Source: Neoroseomonas marina
Lineage (GTDB): Bacteria; Pseudomonadota; Alphaproteobacteria; Acetobacterales; Acetobacteraceae
Direction of reading: 5' to 3'
Length of the DNA stretch: 64,000 bases
NCBI RefSeq assembly: GCF_012927745.1
Contig: NZ_JABBKX010000011.1
Coordinates: forward strand, 62,001 to 126,000
Shown: in pieces, positions 53,746 through 62,795 of the stretch
Numbering within the stretch: position 1 is the first letter of the stretch
How the letters are laid out: every line of letters begins with the position of its first letter
Position numbers and translations under genes: made by a program
The notes under the pieces: generated by a model
Seen by the model: only the letters and a program-made list of their open reading frames with translations
Told to the model about the DNA's origin: nothing
Databases searched by the model: none

Positions 53746-54528
53746 ATGAGCGCCTGCAACACCCCGCTGACCGTGGATCTCACCGGCCTTCGGGTCGCGA
53801 TCAGCGCCGGGGCCGGCGGCATCGGCCGCGTCATGGCCGATGCCTTCGCTTCCCGCGGTGCCCGCGTCTTCGTCTGCGACGTCGATGACGAGGCTCTGGC
53901 CACCTGCCCGCATCCGAAGATGCGCGCCGACATGGGGGAGACCGCCGATTGCGAACGCTTCGTGGACGAGGCGGCCGCGCAGCTCGGCGGTCTTGACGTA
54001 CTGGTCAACAACGCCGGCATCGCCGGCCCCACCGCCCGCGTCGAGGACGTGACCCCCGAGGCGCTGGAAGCCACGCTGCGCATCGACCTTGCGGCGATGT
54101 TCCACTGCGCGCGTCGCGCCGTGCCGCATCTGCGCGCCGCCGGCCGCGGGTCGATCGTGAACCTCTCCTCGGCCGCCGGGCGCTTCGGCTTCCCGCTGCG
54201 CAGCCCCTATGCCGCGGCGAAATGGGGCGTGGTCGGCTTCACCAAGTCGCTGTCCATCGAGCTCGGCCCCGATCGCATCCGGGTCAATGCCATCCTCCCG
54301 GGCCTGGTCGCCGGCGACCGGATCCGGCGCGTGATCGAGGCCAAGGCCCAGGCCCAGGGCGTCGCCTTCAAGGAAAAGGAGGGCGAGCTGCTGAAGGACG
54401 TCTCGATGCGGACCTATGTGACGCAGCACGACATCACGAACATGGCGCTCTACCTGTGCTCCCCCTTCGGCGCGACGATCAGCGGCCAGGCGCTGGCCAT
54501 CGACGGGGACCTGCAGCGGCTGGGATGA
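53746..54528 (+). CDS. Short-chain dehydrogenase/reductase
   Basis: A 260-residue classical SDR. The cofactor motif is SAGAGGIG (20-27, with Ser in place of the usual Thr), NNAG is at 88-91, the catalytic Ser is in NLSS (139-142), and YAAAK gives Tyr155 and Lys159. The Asp near residue 45 in VCDVDD suggests NAD(H). The late segment ISGQALAIDGD is typical. AGGGAAC precedes the ATG. It is likely co-transcribed with the MaoC gene downstream, so it may act on a hydroxyacyl or hydroxy acid. Confidence 0.92.
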   Translation: MSACNTPLTVDLTGLRVAISAGAGGIGRVMADAFASRGARVFVCDVDDEALATCPHPKMRADMGETADCERFVDEAAAQLGGLDVLVNNAGIAGPTARVEDVTPEALEATLRIDLAAMFHCARRAVPHLRAAGRGSIVNLSSAAGRFGFPLRSPYAAAKWGVVGFTKSLSIELGPDRIRVNAILPGLVAGDRIRRVIEAKAQAQGVAFKEKEGELLKDVSMRTYVTQHDITNMALYLCSPFGATISGQALAIDGDLQRLG

Positions 54529-54543
54529 CGGCCCCCGCTGGCG

Positions 54544-54549
54544 TAGGGT
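54544..54549 (+). promoter_or_regulatory. Candidate -10 hexamer of a leaderless transcript (TAGGGT)
   Basis: TAGGGT ends 8 nt before the MaoC ATG at 54558. If real, the MaoC gene can be transcribed apart from the SDR gene. Confidence 0.35.
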
Positions 54550-54557
54550 CGGCGCCG

Positions 54558-55004
54558 ATGACCGACCCGATCCGCTCCCTCGACGACCTCGCGCCCGGCA
54601 TGGCGTGGGACCTCGGCACGCTGACCCTCTCGCTCGAGGAGGTGGTCGCCTTCGCGTCGAAGTACGACCCGCAATACTTCCACCTCGACGCCGAGACGGC
54701 GAAGGAGAGCATCTTCGGCGAACTGGTGGCGAGCGGGCTGCACACCCTCTCGGCCGTGTTCGGGCGCGTGATGGGCAGCGGGTTGCTGTCGGCGGTCTCC
54801 CTCGGCGGCAACCAGATCGATACCAAATGGCCGGCGCCGTTGCGGCCCGGCGAGGAGATCGCCATCCGCACCGAAGTCGTGGAGGTGCGGCCGTCGCGGA
54901 CCGGCCGATCGCTGGGCATCGCGAAGTTGCGGCATACGGCGCGGCGGCTATCGGACAACGTGATCGTGCTCGACGCGCTGGGGACGCATTTCCTCAGGCG
55001 CTGA
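54558..55004 (+). CDS. MaoC-family dehydratase (hot-dog fold)
   Basis: A 148-residue protein with the MaoC/R-hydratase pattern: DLAPGMAWDLGTLTLSLEEV, then FASKYDPQYFHLD, where Asp and His fit the hydratase active site, and ELVASGLHT. It probably hydrates or dehydrates an acyl-CoA or an acid thioester. An ATG at 54525, overlapping the SDR stop by 4 bp, is an alternative start that adds 11 residues; 54558 gives the usual N-terminus. The SDR and MaoC genes form a plausible two-step unit. Confidence 0.87.
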   Translation: MTDPIRSLDDLAPGMAWDLGTLTLSLEEVVAFASKYDPQYFHLDAETAKESIFGELVASGLHTLSAVFGRVMGSGLLSAVSLGGNQIDTKWPAPLRPGEEIAIRTEVVEVRPSRTGRSLGIAKLRHTARRLSDNVIVLDALGTHFLRR

Positions 55005-56253
55005 GGCGCCGTTCCGTCACCGCGCCGTCCGCCAGCGCGACCGACACCAGCACCGGATCGGCGATGTCCGGCGCGCCATTCCCGGTCATCAGCACCAGGT
55101 GGCGTGGGCCGGGCAGGACGCTGCGCACCGCGGCCATCGGCAGCGTCGCGCGCCACAGCACGCGCCCATCGGGCGCGATGCGTATCAGCCCGAGGAACTG
55201 GTCAGACCCCGCGTGCAGCAGCAGAAGGCTCTGCGGGTCCGACGCCAGGATCGGCGCCGCGGTCCCGGCCGTCAGGAAGCCCGCAGAGTTCAGCCCCGTC
55301 ATCCCCGCGACCAGCGCGAGGTCCAGCAGTCGTTCGGCCTGCCCCCAACGGTCGGGCATGTTCGCGGGCCAGCTGGGCGGCGCGGCCGAGGCCAGGCGCA
55401 CGGCGCCCCGCCACAAGGCCTGGCCCGTGCCCGGCGGCGGGCCGGCGGGGGACAGGAAGCGCCCGTCCTGGCCGCGCGGCGGCAGCGGCGGGATCAGCTT
55501 CTCGGTCGCCGCCGGCAGGCCGAGCCAAGCCTCGCCGAGACGCGCCTCGTTCACCCGGAATGCCGTCGGACCACCCTGCCCGACCGGCGCCGCCGCATTG
55601 ACCGCCGGCAGGGGCCGGTCCGCCGCGCCCTGGGCGACCGAAGCGTGGAAGTCGCGGGGGTCGATCCGCCAGGCGGGCCAGTTCGGCGCCACCTGCAGCA
55701 ACAGCGCATCCGCCACGCGCCAGGCCGAGCGGGAGGTCGCATCGGCAACCGGCAGGCCGGGATTGAGCTCGGCCAGACCCGGCTGGTCCGCCAGCACCCG
55801 CCCGTCGACCGCCGAGAGCGCGCCGATGCCGCCGAGCCAGGTCCAGATTGTCGCTCCCTGCTCGGCCATCAGCCCTGCGTCGCGCAGCGCACCGAGAGGC
55901 ACCGAGGCGAGGTAGGCCTCGAAGCGCGGCGCGAGCGTTGCGGCGTCGAGTGCCAGCAGGTCGATCCGCTCGCGCGGCGGCGGGGCATCAGGCGGATCGG
56001 TCGCGTCCTGCTCGGCGCGCCGCGTCAGCAGGAAGACGCTGTCGTCCTGGCCCACCCGTGCGCGGAGCAGCGGGGGCAGCAAGCGACGGGGGCCATGGCG
56101 CTGCGGCGGCGGAGGCCCCTCCGGCCACAGCATCCAGGCGGTGCCGGCGATGCCCCCGAGCAGCAGCGTCCCGGCCGTGCCGAGCACGACCCGGCGTCCG
56201 AGCGACATCGGCTGACGACCTGGCAGGACAGGTCCGGGCGGGGCGCCATTCAT
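54994..56253 (-). CDS. Membrane-anchored periplasmic protein of unknown function
   Basis: A protein of about 419 residues from the start at 56253 (ATGs at 56328 and 56208 are alternatives). A membrane segment (VVLGTAGTLLLGGIAGTAWML) follows a short N-terminus, and the rest is extracytoplasmic. It contains repeated short strand patterns, such as RIDLLALDAATLAPRFEAYL and FLGLIRIAPDGRVLWRATLP, like blades of a beta-propeller of PQQ/WD type. The family is not recognised with confidence; it may be related to PA2928-type proteins. It overlaps the MaoC gene end by 11 bp and follows a small secreted protein gene. Confidence 0.75.
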   Translation of the reverse strand: MNGAPPGPVLPGRQPMSLGRRVVLGTAGTLLLGGIAGTAWMLWPEGPPPPQRHGPRRLLPPLLRARVGQDDSVFLLTRRAEQDATDPPDAPPPRERIDLLALDAATLAPRFEAYLASVPLGALRDAGLMAEQGATIWTWLGGIGALSAVDGRVLADQPGLAELNPGLPVADATSRSAWRVADALLLQVAPNWPAWRIDPRDFHASVAQGAADRPLPAVNAAAPVGQGGPTAFRVNEARLGEAWLGLPAATEKLIPPLPPRGQDGRFLSPAGPPPGTGQALWRGAVRLASAAPPSWPANMPDRWGQAERLLDLALVAGMTGLNSAGFLTAGTAAPILASDPQSLLLLHAGSDQFLGLIRIAPDGRVLWRATLPMAAVRSVLPGPRHLVLMTGNGAPDIADPVLVSVALADGAVTERRLSA

Positions 56254-56290
56254 CGCGACGGCGATCTCCGGCCGCCGGCGCTCCGCTGCT

Positions 56291-56527
56291 TCAGCGGCAG
56301 AGGCAGGTCCACCCTGCCCCGCCGACATCGCGTTGCGCGGAGAATTGCGCGTCGGAGAGGAAGCCGAGCTTCGGCCCCATCCGGCAGACGCCCGACCCGC
56401 GCGCGATGCGCCTCTGGTCCGGACTGCGGCCGACCGCCGCGATCCGGCTGCTGGCGCAGTGGACGTCGTCATCGGCCTGCGCGGCGACGGGGGCGACCAG
56501 CGCGGCCACGGCGAGGGCGAACCTCAT
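56291..56527 (-). CDS. Small secreted cysteine-containing protein
   Basis: A 78-residue protein. The signal peptide is MRFALAVAALVAPVAAQA (cleavage near residue 18). The mature part of about 60 residues has four cysteines (HCASS, VCRM, TCLC), which could form two disulfides in the periplasm. GGAGGAG lies at a good distance before the ATG at 56527. No family is recognised. It lies 37 bp upstream of the membrane-anchored protein gene on the same strand, so the two are probably an operon. Confidence 0.72.
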   Translation of the reverse strand: MRFALAVAALVAPVAAQADDDVHCASSRIAAVGRSPDQRRIARGSGVCRMGPKLGFLSDAQFSAQRDVGGAGWTCLCR

Positions 56528-56609
56528 GCCTGGACTCCTCCGGTGGGACGGCACGGCGAGGATGGGCTTCCGGGCAGGCGCGCCGCAAGGCCGGAACGAT
56601 CCCCTGGCC

Positions 56610-57605
56610 CTACTCCACGCGCGCGCCGGAAACCTCCACCAGGCGCCGCCAGCGGGGCGTTTCGCTCGCGATCATCGCGGCCAGGGCCATCGGGCTGTCG
56701 CTTGGCGCGGGGTCGTAGCCCAGCGGGCGTAGGGCATCGCGGAAGGATGGCTGGGTCGCCACCTGGCGGATGCCGGCGAACAGACGCCGCACCTCGGCCT
56801 CCGGCGTCGCGGCTGGGACCATCATCGCGTTCCAGGACCGGATATCGATGTCGCCGAGGCCGAGATCGGCATACTCGGCAAAGGACGGCACGTCGGGCAG
56901 CAGGCCGAAGCGCCGCTTGCTGCTCACGCCCAGCGCACGCAGCCGGCCCGCCTCGACATGCGGGATCAGCGCCGTCGGCAGGTCCGCCGCCCCGTCCAGC
57001 ACGCCGGCGACGGCATCCGTCGTGGCCTGCGCGCCGCCGCGATAGGGCACCTGGGTGATGGGCGCGCCGCTGGCCGATTCCAGCGCGGCGAGCGTGAGGT
57101 GGCTGACCGTGGCGACGCCCGAATGCGCAAGGCGCATCGCGCCGGGATTGGCCCGCGCCCAGGCCAGCGTGCTGCGCAGGTCGGTCCAGCCGCGCTCGTT
57201 GGCGCGCTGGGCATTCACCACCAGCAGCACCGAGGCATCGGTGATCTGCGTGACCGGCCGCAGGTCGCGTACCGGGTCGAAGGGCATGGAGCTTTGCAGG
57301 AAGGGCGCGGCGCAGATTGTCGCCGCGCCGATGATGCCGATCATGGTCCCGTCCGGCGGTCCCTTCGCGACGGCGTCGGCGCCGATCAGCCCGCCCGCGC
57401 CGCTGCGATTGTCCACCACCACAGGCTGGTCGAGCACTGCCGGCAGCCGATCGGCCAGCACGCGGCCGAGGCTGTCCACGCCACCTCCGGGCGGAAAGGG
57501 CACCACGACGCGCAACGGGCGCCGCGCGCCCTGCGCCCGCAGCACGCCGGGCGCGGCGAGAAGCGACGCGCCCGCAAGGAGGATCGAGGATCGGCGGGGG
57601 ATCAT
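56610..57605 (-). CDS. Tripartite tricarboxylate transporter substrate-binding protein (Bug family)
   Basis: A 331-residue Bug/TctC receptor. The signal peptide is MIPRRSSILLAGASLLAAPG and is cleaved after LRAQG or nearby. LRVVVPFPPGGGVDSLGRVL, VVDNRSGAGGLIGADAVAKG and VPYRGGAQATTDAVAG are diagnostic. The start at 57605 follows GGGAG and lies 16 bp after the amidohydrolase stop, so the receptor and the amidohydrolase are one unit and may share a ligand such as an N-heterocycle or amide (inference). No TctA/TctB genes are present. Confidence 0.92.
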   Translation of the reverse strand: MIPRRSSILLAGASLLAAPGVLRAQGARRPLRVVVPFPPGGGVDSLGRVLADRLPAVLDQPVVVDNRSGAGGLIGADAVAKGPPDGTMIGIIGAATICAAPFLQSSMPFDPVRDLRPVTQITDASVLLVVNAQRANERGWTDLRSTLAWARANPGAMRLAHSGVATVSHLTLAALESASGAPITQVPYRGGAQATTDAVAGVLDGAADLPTALIPHVEAGRLRALGVSSKRRFGLLPDVPSFAEYADLGLGDIDIRSWNAMMVPAATPEAEVRRLFAGIRQVATQPSFRDALRPLGYDPAPSDSPMALAAMIASETPRWRRLVEVSGARVE

Positions 57606-57621
57606 GCGGGTCGTCTCCCGG

Positions 57622-59034
57622 TCAGGCGTGGGCGGGTGCGGCGCGACCTGCGCGCTCGGCGACGCTGCGCGGGATGCGGCCGCGGCGCAGCGCTTCCTGC
57701 CAGACGCGCTCGATGGCCGCCGCACCACGGCGCGTCACGGCGCGTTCGTCCGCGACGGTCACCCGACCGTCGCGGAGCAGTTCGCGGCCCTCGACCATGA
57801 CGAGGGAGAGGTCGGCCGCGCTTCCGTTCGTCACGAATGCCTTCAGCGGGTCCCAGACCGGCTGGTAGCGCGAGGAGGAGAGATCGATCGCGATCAGGTC
57901 CGCCCGCGCGCCGGGCGCGACGACGCCGAGGTCCGGCCGCCCGAGCGCCAGCGCCGCGTCGCGCGTCGCCGCGCGCAGCACGCGCGGGGCCGACAGGCCG
58001 TGCGGCGCCGCCGACTGCACCTTGGCGAAGATGGAGGCGGTGCGGAGTTCCTGCACCATGTCGAGCGTCACGCCGTCCGTGCCGATGCCGAGGCGCACGC
58101 CCGACGCCTCGAACCGCGCGAGGGGCACGAAGCGGCCGCTGCGGGCGAAGGCGAGCGGGCAGGATGCGATCGCCGCTCCGCCCGCGCGGGCCAGCTCGAG
58201 CTCGTCATCCGTCGCGTACATCGCATGCGCGAGCACCACCCCTTCACGCAGCAGGCCGAGGTCGCGCAGATGCTCCATCGGCGCCTTGCCGTGGCGCTGC
58301 CGGACGATCTCGACCTCGTGCAGGTTCTGGGCGGCGTGGATGGAGACGATGGTGTCCATCTCCCGCGCCTTGGCCTCCACGCGCCGCAGCAGGTCCGGGG
58401 TGCAGGAATCCGGGCCATGCGGGCCGAAGCCGACGCGGGTGCGGCCACGCGGGCCTTCGTCATGCGCCTCGATCAGGCGGACGATGGCGTCGAAGCCGGG
58501 ATCCGCGCTGCCTTCGGGGCGATAGAGCGGCGTGCCGTCGGGGGCCATGTCGAGGCCGGGCGTCGAGAACAGGTAGGGGCAGGAATAGCTGCGCAGGCCG
58601 AGGCCCCGCGCCCGCGCGATGAAAGGCGCCTGCTGAAGCCGATAGACGTCGAGCACCGTCGTCATGCCGCAGCGCAGCCCTTCGAGCAGCGCCATCTCGG
58701 CGGCGTCCCCGACCTCCGCCTCGGTCATGATCTCGGCGGCGAGGTCGCCCATCGGCATCAGCAGCGAGAAGACGATGTGGCCCGGCAGGTCGCCCGGCGC
58801 GATGTCATCCGCCAGGCCGCGGAACATCGGGCCGGACATGGCGTGGTTGTGCAGGTTGATCAGGCCGGGCAGCAGCAGCGAACCGGGCAGGTCGATGCGG
58901 CGCGCGTCGATGGCGGTGCCGTCGGGCAGGACATCGAGAATGGCGCCGTCGGCGCCGACCAGCACGGCATGGTTCTCGCGCAGGCCGCCTTCCGGGCACC
59001 ACACCCAGCGCGGCGCGAGCAGCGTCATCGACAT
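57622..59034 (-). CDS. Amidohydrolase-superfamily deaminase (TRZ/ATZ-like)
   Basis: A 470-residue TIM-barrel metal-dependent hydrolase of the chlorohydrolase/cytosine-deaminase group. Metal-site motifs are LPGLINLHNHAMSG (the HxH, here HNH), SIHAAQNLHE, VVLAHAMYATDDE and GIGTDGVTLDM with the catalytic Asp. A PGARADLIAIDL segment closes the composite domain. These enzymes deaminate or dechlorinate triazines, guanine, S-adenosylhomocysteine or related compounds. Start at 59034 or 59028. It is followed by the coupled Bug receptor. Confidence 0.9.
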   Translation of the reverse strand: MSMTLLAPRWVWCPEGGLRENHAVLVGADGAILDVLPDGTAIDARRIDLPGSLLLPGLINLHNHAMSGPMFRGLADDIAPGDLPGHIVFSLLMPMGDLAAEIMTEAEVGDAAEMALLEGLRCGMTTVLDVYRLQQAPFIARARGLGLRSYSCPYLFSTPGLDMAPDGTPLYRPEGSADPGFDAIVRLIEAHDEGPRGRTRVGFGPHGPDSCTPDLLRRVEAKAREMDTIVSIHAAQNLHEVEIVRQRHGKAPMEHLRDLGLLREGVVLAHAMYATDDELELARAGGAAIASCPLAFARSGRFVPLARFEASGVRLGIGTDGVTLDMVQELRTASIFAKVQSAAPHGLSAPRVLRAATRDAALALGRPDLGVVAPGARADLIAIDLSSSRYQPVWDPLKAFVTNGSAADLSLVMVEGRELLRDGRVTVADERAVTRRGAAAIERVWQEALRRGRIPRSVAERAGRAAPAHA

Positions 59035-59126
59035 CCCGACATCCCCCGGCGGCAGGCCGGCGGTCCGGCATTGCCTCTCCGCAACGATGCGGCGGCGGGC
59101 GGCCCCTGTCGAGGCCCCGAAACGCA

Positions 59127-59160
59127 GGACGGCGCGGAGGGTCTCCCCTCCGCGCCGTCC
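59127..59160 (-). terminator. Strong hairpin terminator after fusA
   Basis: GGACGGCGCGGAGGG (59127-59141) pairs perfectly over 15 bp with 59146-59160 around loop TCTC. On the minus strand it lies 26 bp beyond the fusA stop and is followed by TGCGTTTC, a weak T-tract. Confidence 0.7.
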
Positions 59161-59186
59161 CGTGAGACCCGTTCAGGCCGGGATGA

Positions 59187-61268
59187 TCAGGCGGACTTCG
59201 CCATGATCTCGTCCGCGACGTTGCGCGGCACCGGATCGTAGTGGTGGAACTGCATGGAGAAGGACGCACGGCCCTTCGTCATGCCACGCAGGTTGGAGAT
59301 GTAGCCGAACATCTCCTTCAGCGGGACATGCGCACGGACGATGACCGAGGTGCCGGCCATGTCCTGCGACTGGATCACGCCGCGGCGGCGGTTCAGGTCG
59401 CCGACGACGTCGCCGACATGGTCCTGCGGGGTGGTCACCTCGACGTCCATGATCGGCTCGAGGATGACCGGGCCGGCCTTCTTCATGCCTTCGCGGAAGC
59501 AGGCCTTGGCGGCGATCTCGAAGGCCAGCGCCGAGGAGTCGACGTCATGGTACTTGCCGTCGACCAGCGAGTACTTGAAGTCCACCGTCGGGAAGCCGGC
59601 GAGGACGCCGGTGTCGGCCTGGACCTTGATGCCCTTTTCGACCGCCGGGATGTACTCCTTCGGCACCGCGCCGCCGACGACGCCGTTCACGAACTCGATG
59701 CCCGTGTTCCGCTCCTTCGGCTCGAAGATGATCTTCACTTCCGCGTACTGGCCCGAGCCGCCCGACTGCTTCTTGTGGGTGTAGGTCTCGGTGTGCGGCT
59801 TGGTGATCGTCTCGCGGTACGCGACCTGCGGGGCGCCGATGTTGGCGTCCACGCCGTATTCGCGCTTCAGGCGGTCCACGATGATCTCGAGGTGCAGCTC
59901 GCCCATGCCGGACAGGATGGTCTGGCCGGTCTCCTGGTCGGTGCGCAGGCGGAGCGAGGGGTCCTCGCCGGCCAGCTTCTGCAGGCCGAGGGTCATCTTC
60001 TCGATGCCTTCCTTGGTCTTCGGCTCGACCGAGATGTCGATGACCGGGACCGGGAAAGCCATGCGCTCCAGCACCACCGGGTCGGCGGCGTCGGCCAGGG
60101 TGTCACCCGTGCCGGTGTCCTTCAGGCCCACGAAGGCCGCGATGTCGCCGGCGAAGACTTCCTTGATTTCCTCACGCTTGTCGGCGTGCATCTGGAACAT
60201 GCGGCCGATGCGCTCGCGCTGCCCCTTCGTCGTGTTCATCACCATGTCGCCCTGCTTGAGGACGCCGCGGTAGACGCGCACGAAGGTCAGGTTGCCGTAC
60301 TTGTCGTTGATGATCTTGAAGGCGAGGCCGGCGAAGGGCGCGTTCTCGTCCGCCGGGATCACGCGGCGCTCGGCGGTGTCGTCCTGGCCTTCCTCGGGGG
60401 CGACCTTGATGCCCTCGATGTCGACCGGGGACGGCAGGTAGTCGATCACCGCGTCCAGCAGCGGCTGCACGCCCTTGTTCTTGAAGGACGACCCGCACAC
60501 CACCGGGCGGAACTCGCCGGTGATGGTGCCCTTCTTGATGGCGCGCTTCAGGAGCTCCACGGGGACGTCGCCGTCCTCGAGGTACTTCTCCATCGCCTCG
60601 TCATCGGCGGCGACCACGGTGTCGAGCAGCTTCTCGCGGTACTCGGCGGCCTGGTCCTTGAGGTCGTCCGGGATCTCGACCTCGTCGTACTTCGCGCCGA
60701 GGTCGTCGCCCTGCCAGACCAGCGCCTTCATCTCGACGAGGTCGACCACGCCCTTGAGGTTGTCCTCGATCCCGATCGGGATCTGCAGCGCGACCCAGTT
60801 GATGCCGAGCTTCTCGGTCAGCGTCGCCGCCGCGCGGAAGAAGTCCGCGCCGGTGCGGTCCAGCTTGTTGATGTAGATGATGCGCGGAACGTTGTAGCGG
60901 TCGGCGAGGCGCCAGTTCGTCTCGGACTGCGGCTGCACCCCCGCCACGCCCTCGATCACGAACACGGCGCCGTCGAGCACGCGCAGCGAACGGTTCACCT
61001 CGATGTTGAAGTCGATGTGGCCGGGCGTGTCGATGACGTTGATGCGGTGGCCCTTCCACTCCGCCGTCACGGCGGCGGAGGTGATGGTGATGCCGCGCTC
61101 ACGCTCCTGTTCCATGTAGTCGGTGGTGGTGGCACCGTCATGGACTTCGCCGATCTTGTGCGACTTCCCGGTGTAATAGAGGATGCGCTCGGTCGTGGTG
61201 GTCTTGCCGGCGTCGATATGCGCCGTGATCCCGATGTTTCGGATCTTCTCAAGCGGGGTGCGCGCCAC
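59187..61268 (-). CDS. fusA: Translation elongation factor G
   Basis: A 693-residue EF-G, the ribosomal translocase. GTP-binding motifs are AHIDAGKTT (16-24), RGITI (58-62), DTPGH (80-84) and NKLD (134-137); domains II-V follow, including the domain IV loop [15 protein letters not shown]. Length and motifs are canonical. The start is a GTG at 61268 preceded by GGAGG 6 nt upstream. The gene stands alone, without rpsL, rpsG or tuf beside it, and ends at a strong hairpin. Either the str operon is split in this organism or this is a second copy; the conserved sequence favours a fully functional factor. Confidence 0.95.
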   Translation of the reverse strand: MARTPLEKIRNIGITAHIDAGKTTTTERILYYTGKSHKIGEVHDGATTTDYMEQERERGITITSAAVTAEWKGHRINVIDTPGHIDFNIEVNRSLRVLDGAVFVIEGVAGVQPQSETNWRLADRYNVPRIIYINKLDRTGADFFRAAATLTEKLGINWVALQIPIGIEDNLKGVVDLVEMKALVWQGDDLGAKYDEVEIPDDLKDQAAEYREKLLDTVVAADDEAMEKYLEDGDVPVELLKRAIKKGTITGEFRPVVCGSSFKNKGVQPLLDAVIDYLPSPVDIEGIKVAPEEGQDDTAERRVIPADENAPFAGLAFKIINDKYGNLTFVRVYRGVLKQGDMVMNTTKGQRERIGRMFQMHADKREEIKEVFAGDIAAFVGLKDTGTGDTLADAADPVVLERMAFPVPVIDISVEPKTKEGIEKMTLGLQKLAGEDPSLRLRTDQETGQTILSGMGELHLEIIVDRLKREYGVDANIGAPQVAYRETITKPHTETYTHKKQSGGSGQYAEVKIIFEPKERNTGIEFVNGVVGGAVPKEYIPAVEKGIKVQADTGVLAGFPTVDFKYSLVDGKYHDVDSSALAFEIAAKACFREGMKKAGPVILEPIMDVEVTTPQDHVGDVVGDLNRRRGVIQSQDMAGTSVIVRAHVPLKEMFGYISNLRGMTKGRASFSMQFHHYDPVPRNVADEIMAKSA

Positions 61269-61481
61269 GATGGGCCTCCATAAGCAGAAATGGGCGCCCA
61301 CGCCGAAGCCTTCGCCCCGCGCCGCCCTCAGGTCTCGCCGATCAGTCGGTCGCGGCTATCTGCTCTGTCCGGGCGCGGTTTGCAAGCGCAACATGGCCGA
61401 AAGGTCACGCGCCGCCCGTTTCCCGGCCATGTCGTCCAGGCAAGTCACGCTTTGTCGCATGTCCGGAAAGGATGGATCGCG

Positions 61482-61487
61482 TAGCAT
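61482..61487 (+). promoter_or_regulatory. Candidate -10 hexamer of a leaderless transcript (TAGCAT)
   Basis: TAGCAT ends 6 nt before the ATG of the DUF1800 gene, with no Shine-Dalgarno between. Confidence 0.45.
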
Positions 61488-61493
61488 GCCCGC

Positions 61494-62795
61494 ATGGACC
61501 TGAAGGCCGCCATTGCCGCCGTCCGCTTCGGCCAGGGACGCCGCCCCGGCGACCCGATCCCGACCGACCCGGTCGCCTGGCTCGATTCGCAACTCGCGCC
61601 CGGCCTGCCCGGTCCCGCGCTGCCCGAGGACCTGCCGAAGGATCTCCCCGCCCTCTATCTCGCCGCGGCCGAGGACACCGAACGCCTGCGGACCGGCGGC
61701 CAGGGGCGTCCGAACCAGCAACTGATCAACCGCGCGGAGACCACCGCGGCCCTCGGTCTCGAGATCGCCGGCGACCAGGGCTTCCGCGAAAGACTGGCGT
61801 CGTTCTGGACCAACCACTTCTCGATCGCCCGATCCCGCGTGCAGTACGTCGCCGGGCATTATGTCAGGGAGGCGATCCGCCCCCACGTCACCGGCCGCTT
61901 CGAGGACATGCTGATGGCGGTGGTCCGCCACCCGGCCATGCTCGGCTACCTCGACAACACGGCCTCGGTCGGGCCGAACAGCCCGGCGGGACAGCGCGGG
62001 CGCCGGGGACTCAACGAGAACCTGGCCCGCGAGGTGCTGGAACTGCATACCGTCACCCCGGCCTCGGGCTACGGCCAGGCCGACGTCACCGCCTTCGCGG
62101 CGGTGCTGACCGGCTGGAGCTTCGATGGCGCCCGCCCGCCCTACGGCTTCCTGTTCCGACCCAACGCCCACGAGCCCGGCGAGAAGACCGTCCTCGGGCG
62201 GCGTTTCGCCGAGGGGGAGCAGGGCGGGATCGCCGCCCTGCACTTCCTCGCCAACCACGACGCGACCCACCGCCACCTCGCCACCAAGCTCGTGCGCCAC
62301 TTCGTGGCCGACGATCCGCCGCCGGCAGCGGTGCAGACCATCCATGGCGTGTTGCGCGACACCCGCGGGGACCTCGGCGCCGCGGCGAAGGCGCTGGTCC
62401 GGCTGGAGGCGGCCTGGGATCCGCCCCTCGGCAAGTTCCGTTCGTCGCATGACTACGTCGTCGCCGCCCTGCGCGCGCTCGAGGCCCCGATCGAGGTCGC
62501 CGACAGGGCCTTCGGCGGCCTCCAGTATCTCGGCCAGCCGATGTGGAATCCGCCGGCACCCATCGGTTTTCCGGATACGAGCCGCGACTGGGCCGCGCCG
62601 GAGATGATGGTCCGGCGCATCGAATGGTCGAACGGCATCGCGACCCGCGGGGCAGGCCGCGACGCCGCCGCCCTGGCCGAAGCCGTCCTCGGACCGCTCT
62701 GCCGCCCGGAGACTTTGCGGGCGGCCAGCCGCGCCGGATCCGCCCGCGACGCGCTGACCCTCGTCCTCACCAGCCCGGAATTCCACCGCCGATGA
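61494..62795 (+). CDS. DUF1800-family protein
   Basis: A 433-residue protein of the DUF1800 family. Typical parts are FWTNHFSIAR, YVREAIRPHVTGRFEDMLMAV and PAMLGYLDNTASVGPN. NENLAREVLELHT follows, then YGQADVTAFAAVLTGWSF. No clear signal peptide is seen. DUF1800 proteins nearly always sit next to DUF1501 proteins, as here, and their function is unknown (an extracytoplasmic or secretion-related role is discussed). The stop overlaps the DUF1501 start by 4 bp. Confidence 0.92.
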   Translation: MDLKAAIAAVRFGQGRRPGDPIPTDPVAWLDSQLAPGLPGPALPEDLPKDLPALYLAAAEDTERLRTGGQGRPNQQLINRAETTAALGLEIAGDQGFRERLASFWTNHFSIARSRVQYVAGHYVREAIRPHVTGRFEDMLMAVVRHPAMLGYLDNTASVGPNSPAGQRGRRGLNENLAREVLELHTVTPASGYGQADVTAFAAVLTGWSFDGARPPYGFLFRPNAHEPGEKTVLGRRFAEGEQGGIAALHFLANHDATHRHLATKLVRHFVADDPPPAAVQTIHGVLRDTRGDLGAAAKALVRLEAAWDPPLGKFRSSHDYVVAALRALEAPIEVADRAFGGLQYLGQPMWNPPAPIGFPDTSRDWAAPEMMVRRIEWSNGIATRGAGRDAAALAEAVLGPLCRPETLRAASRAGSARDALTLVLTSPEFHRR

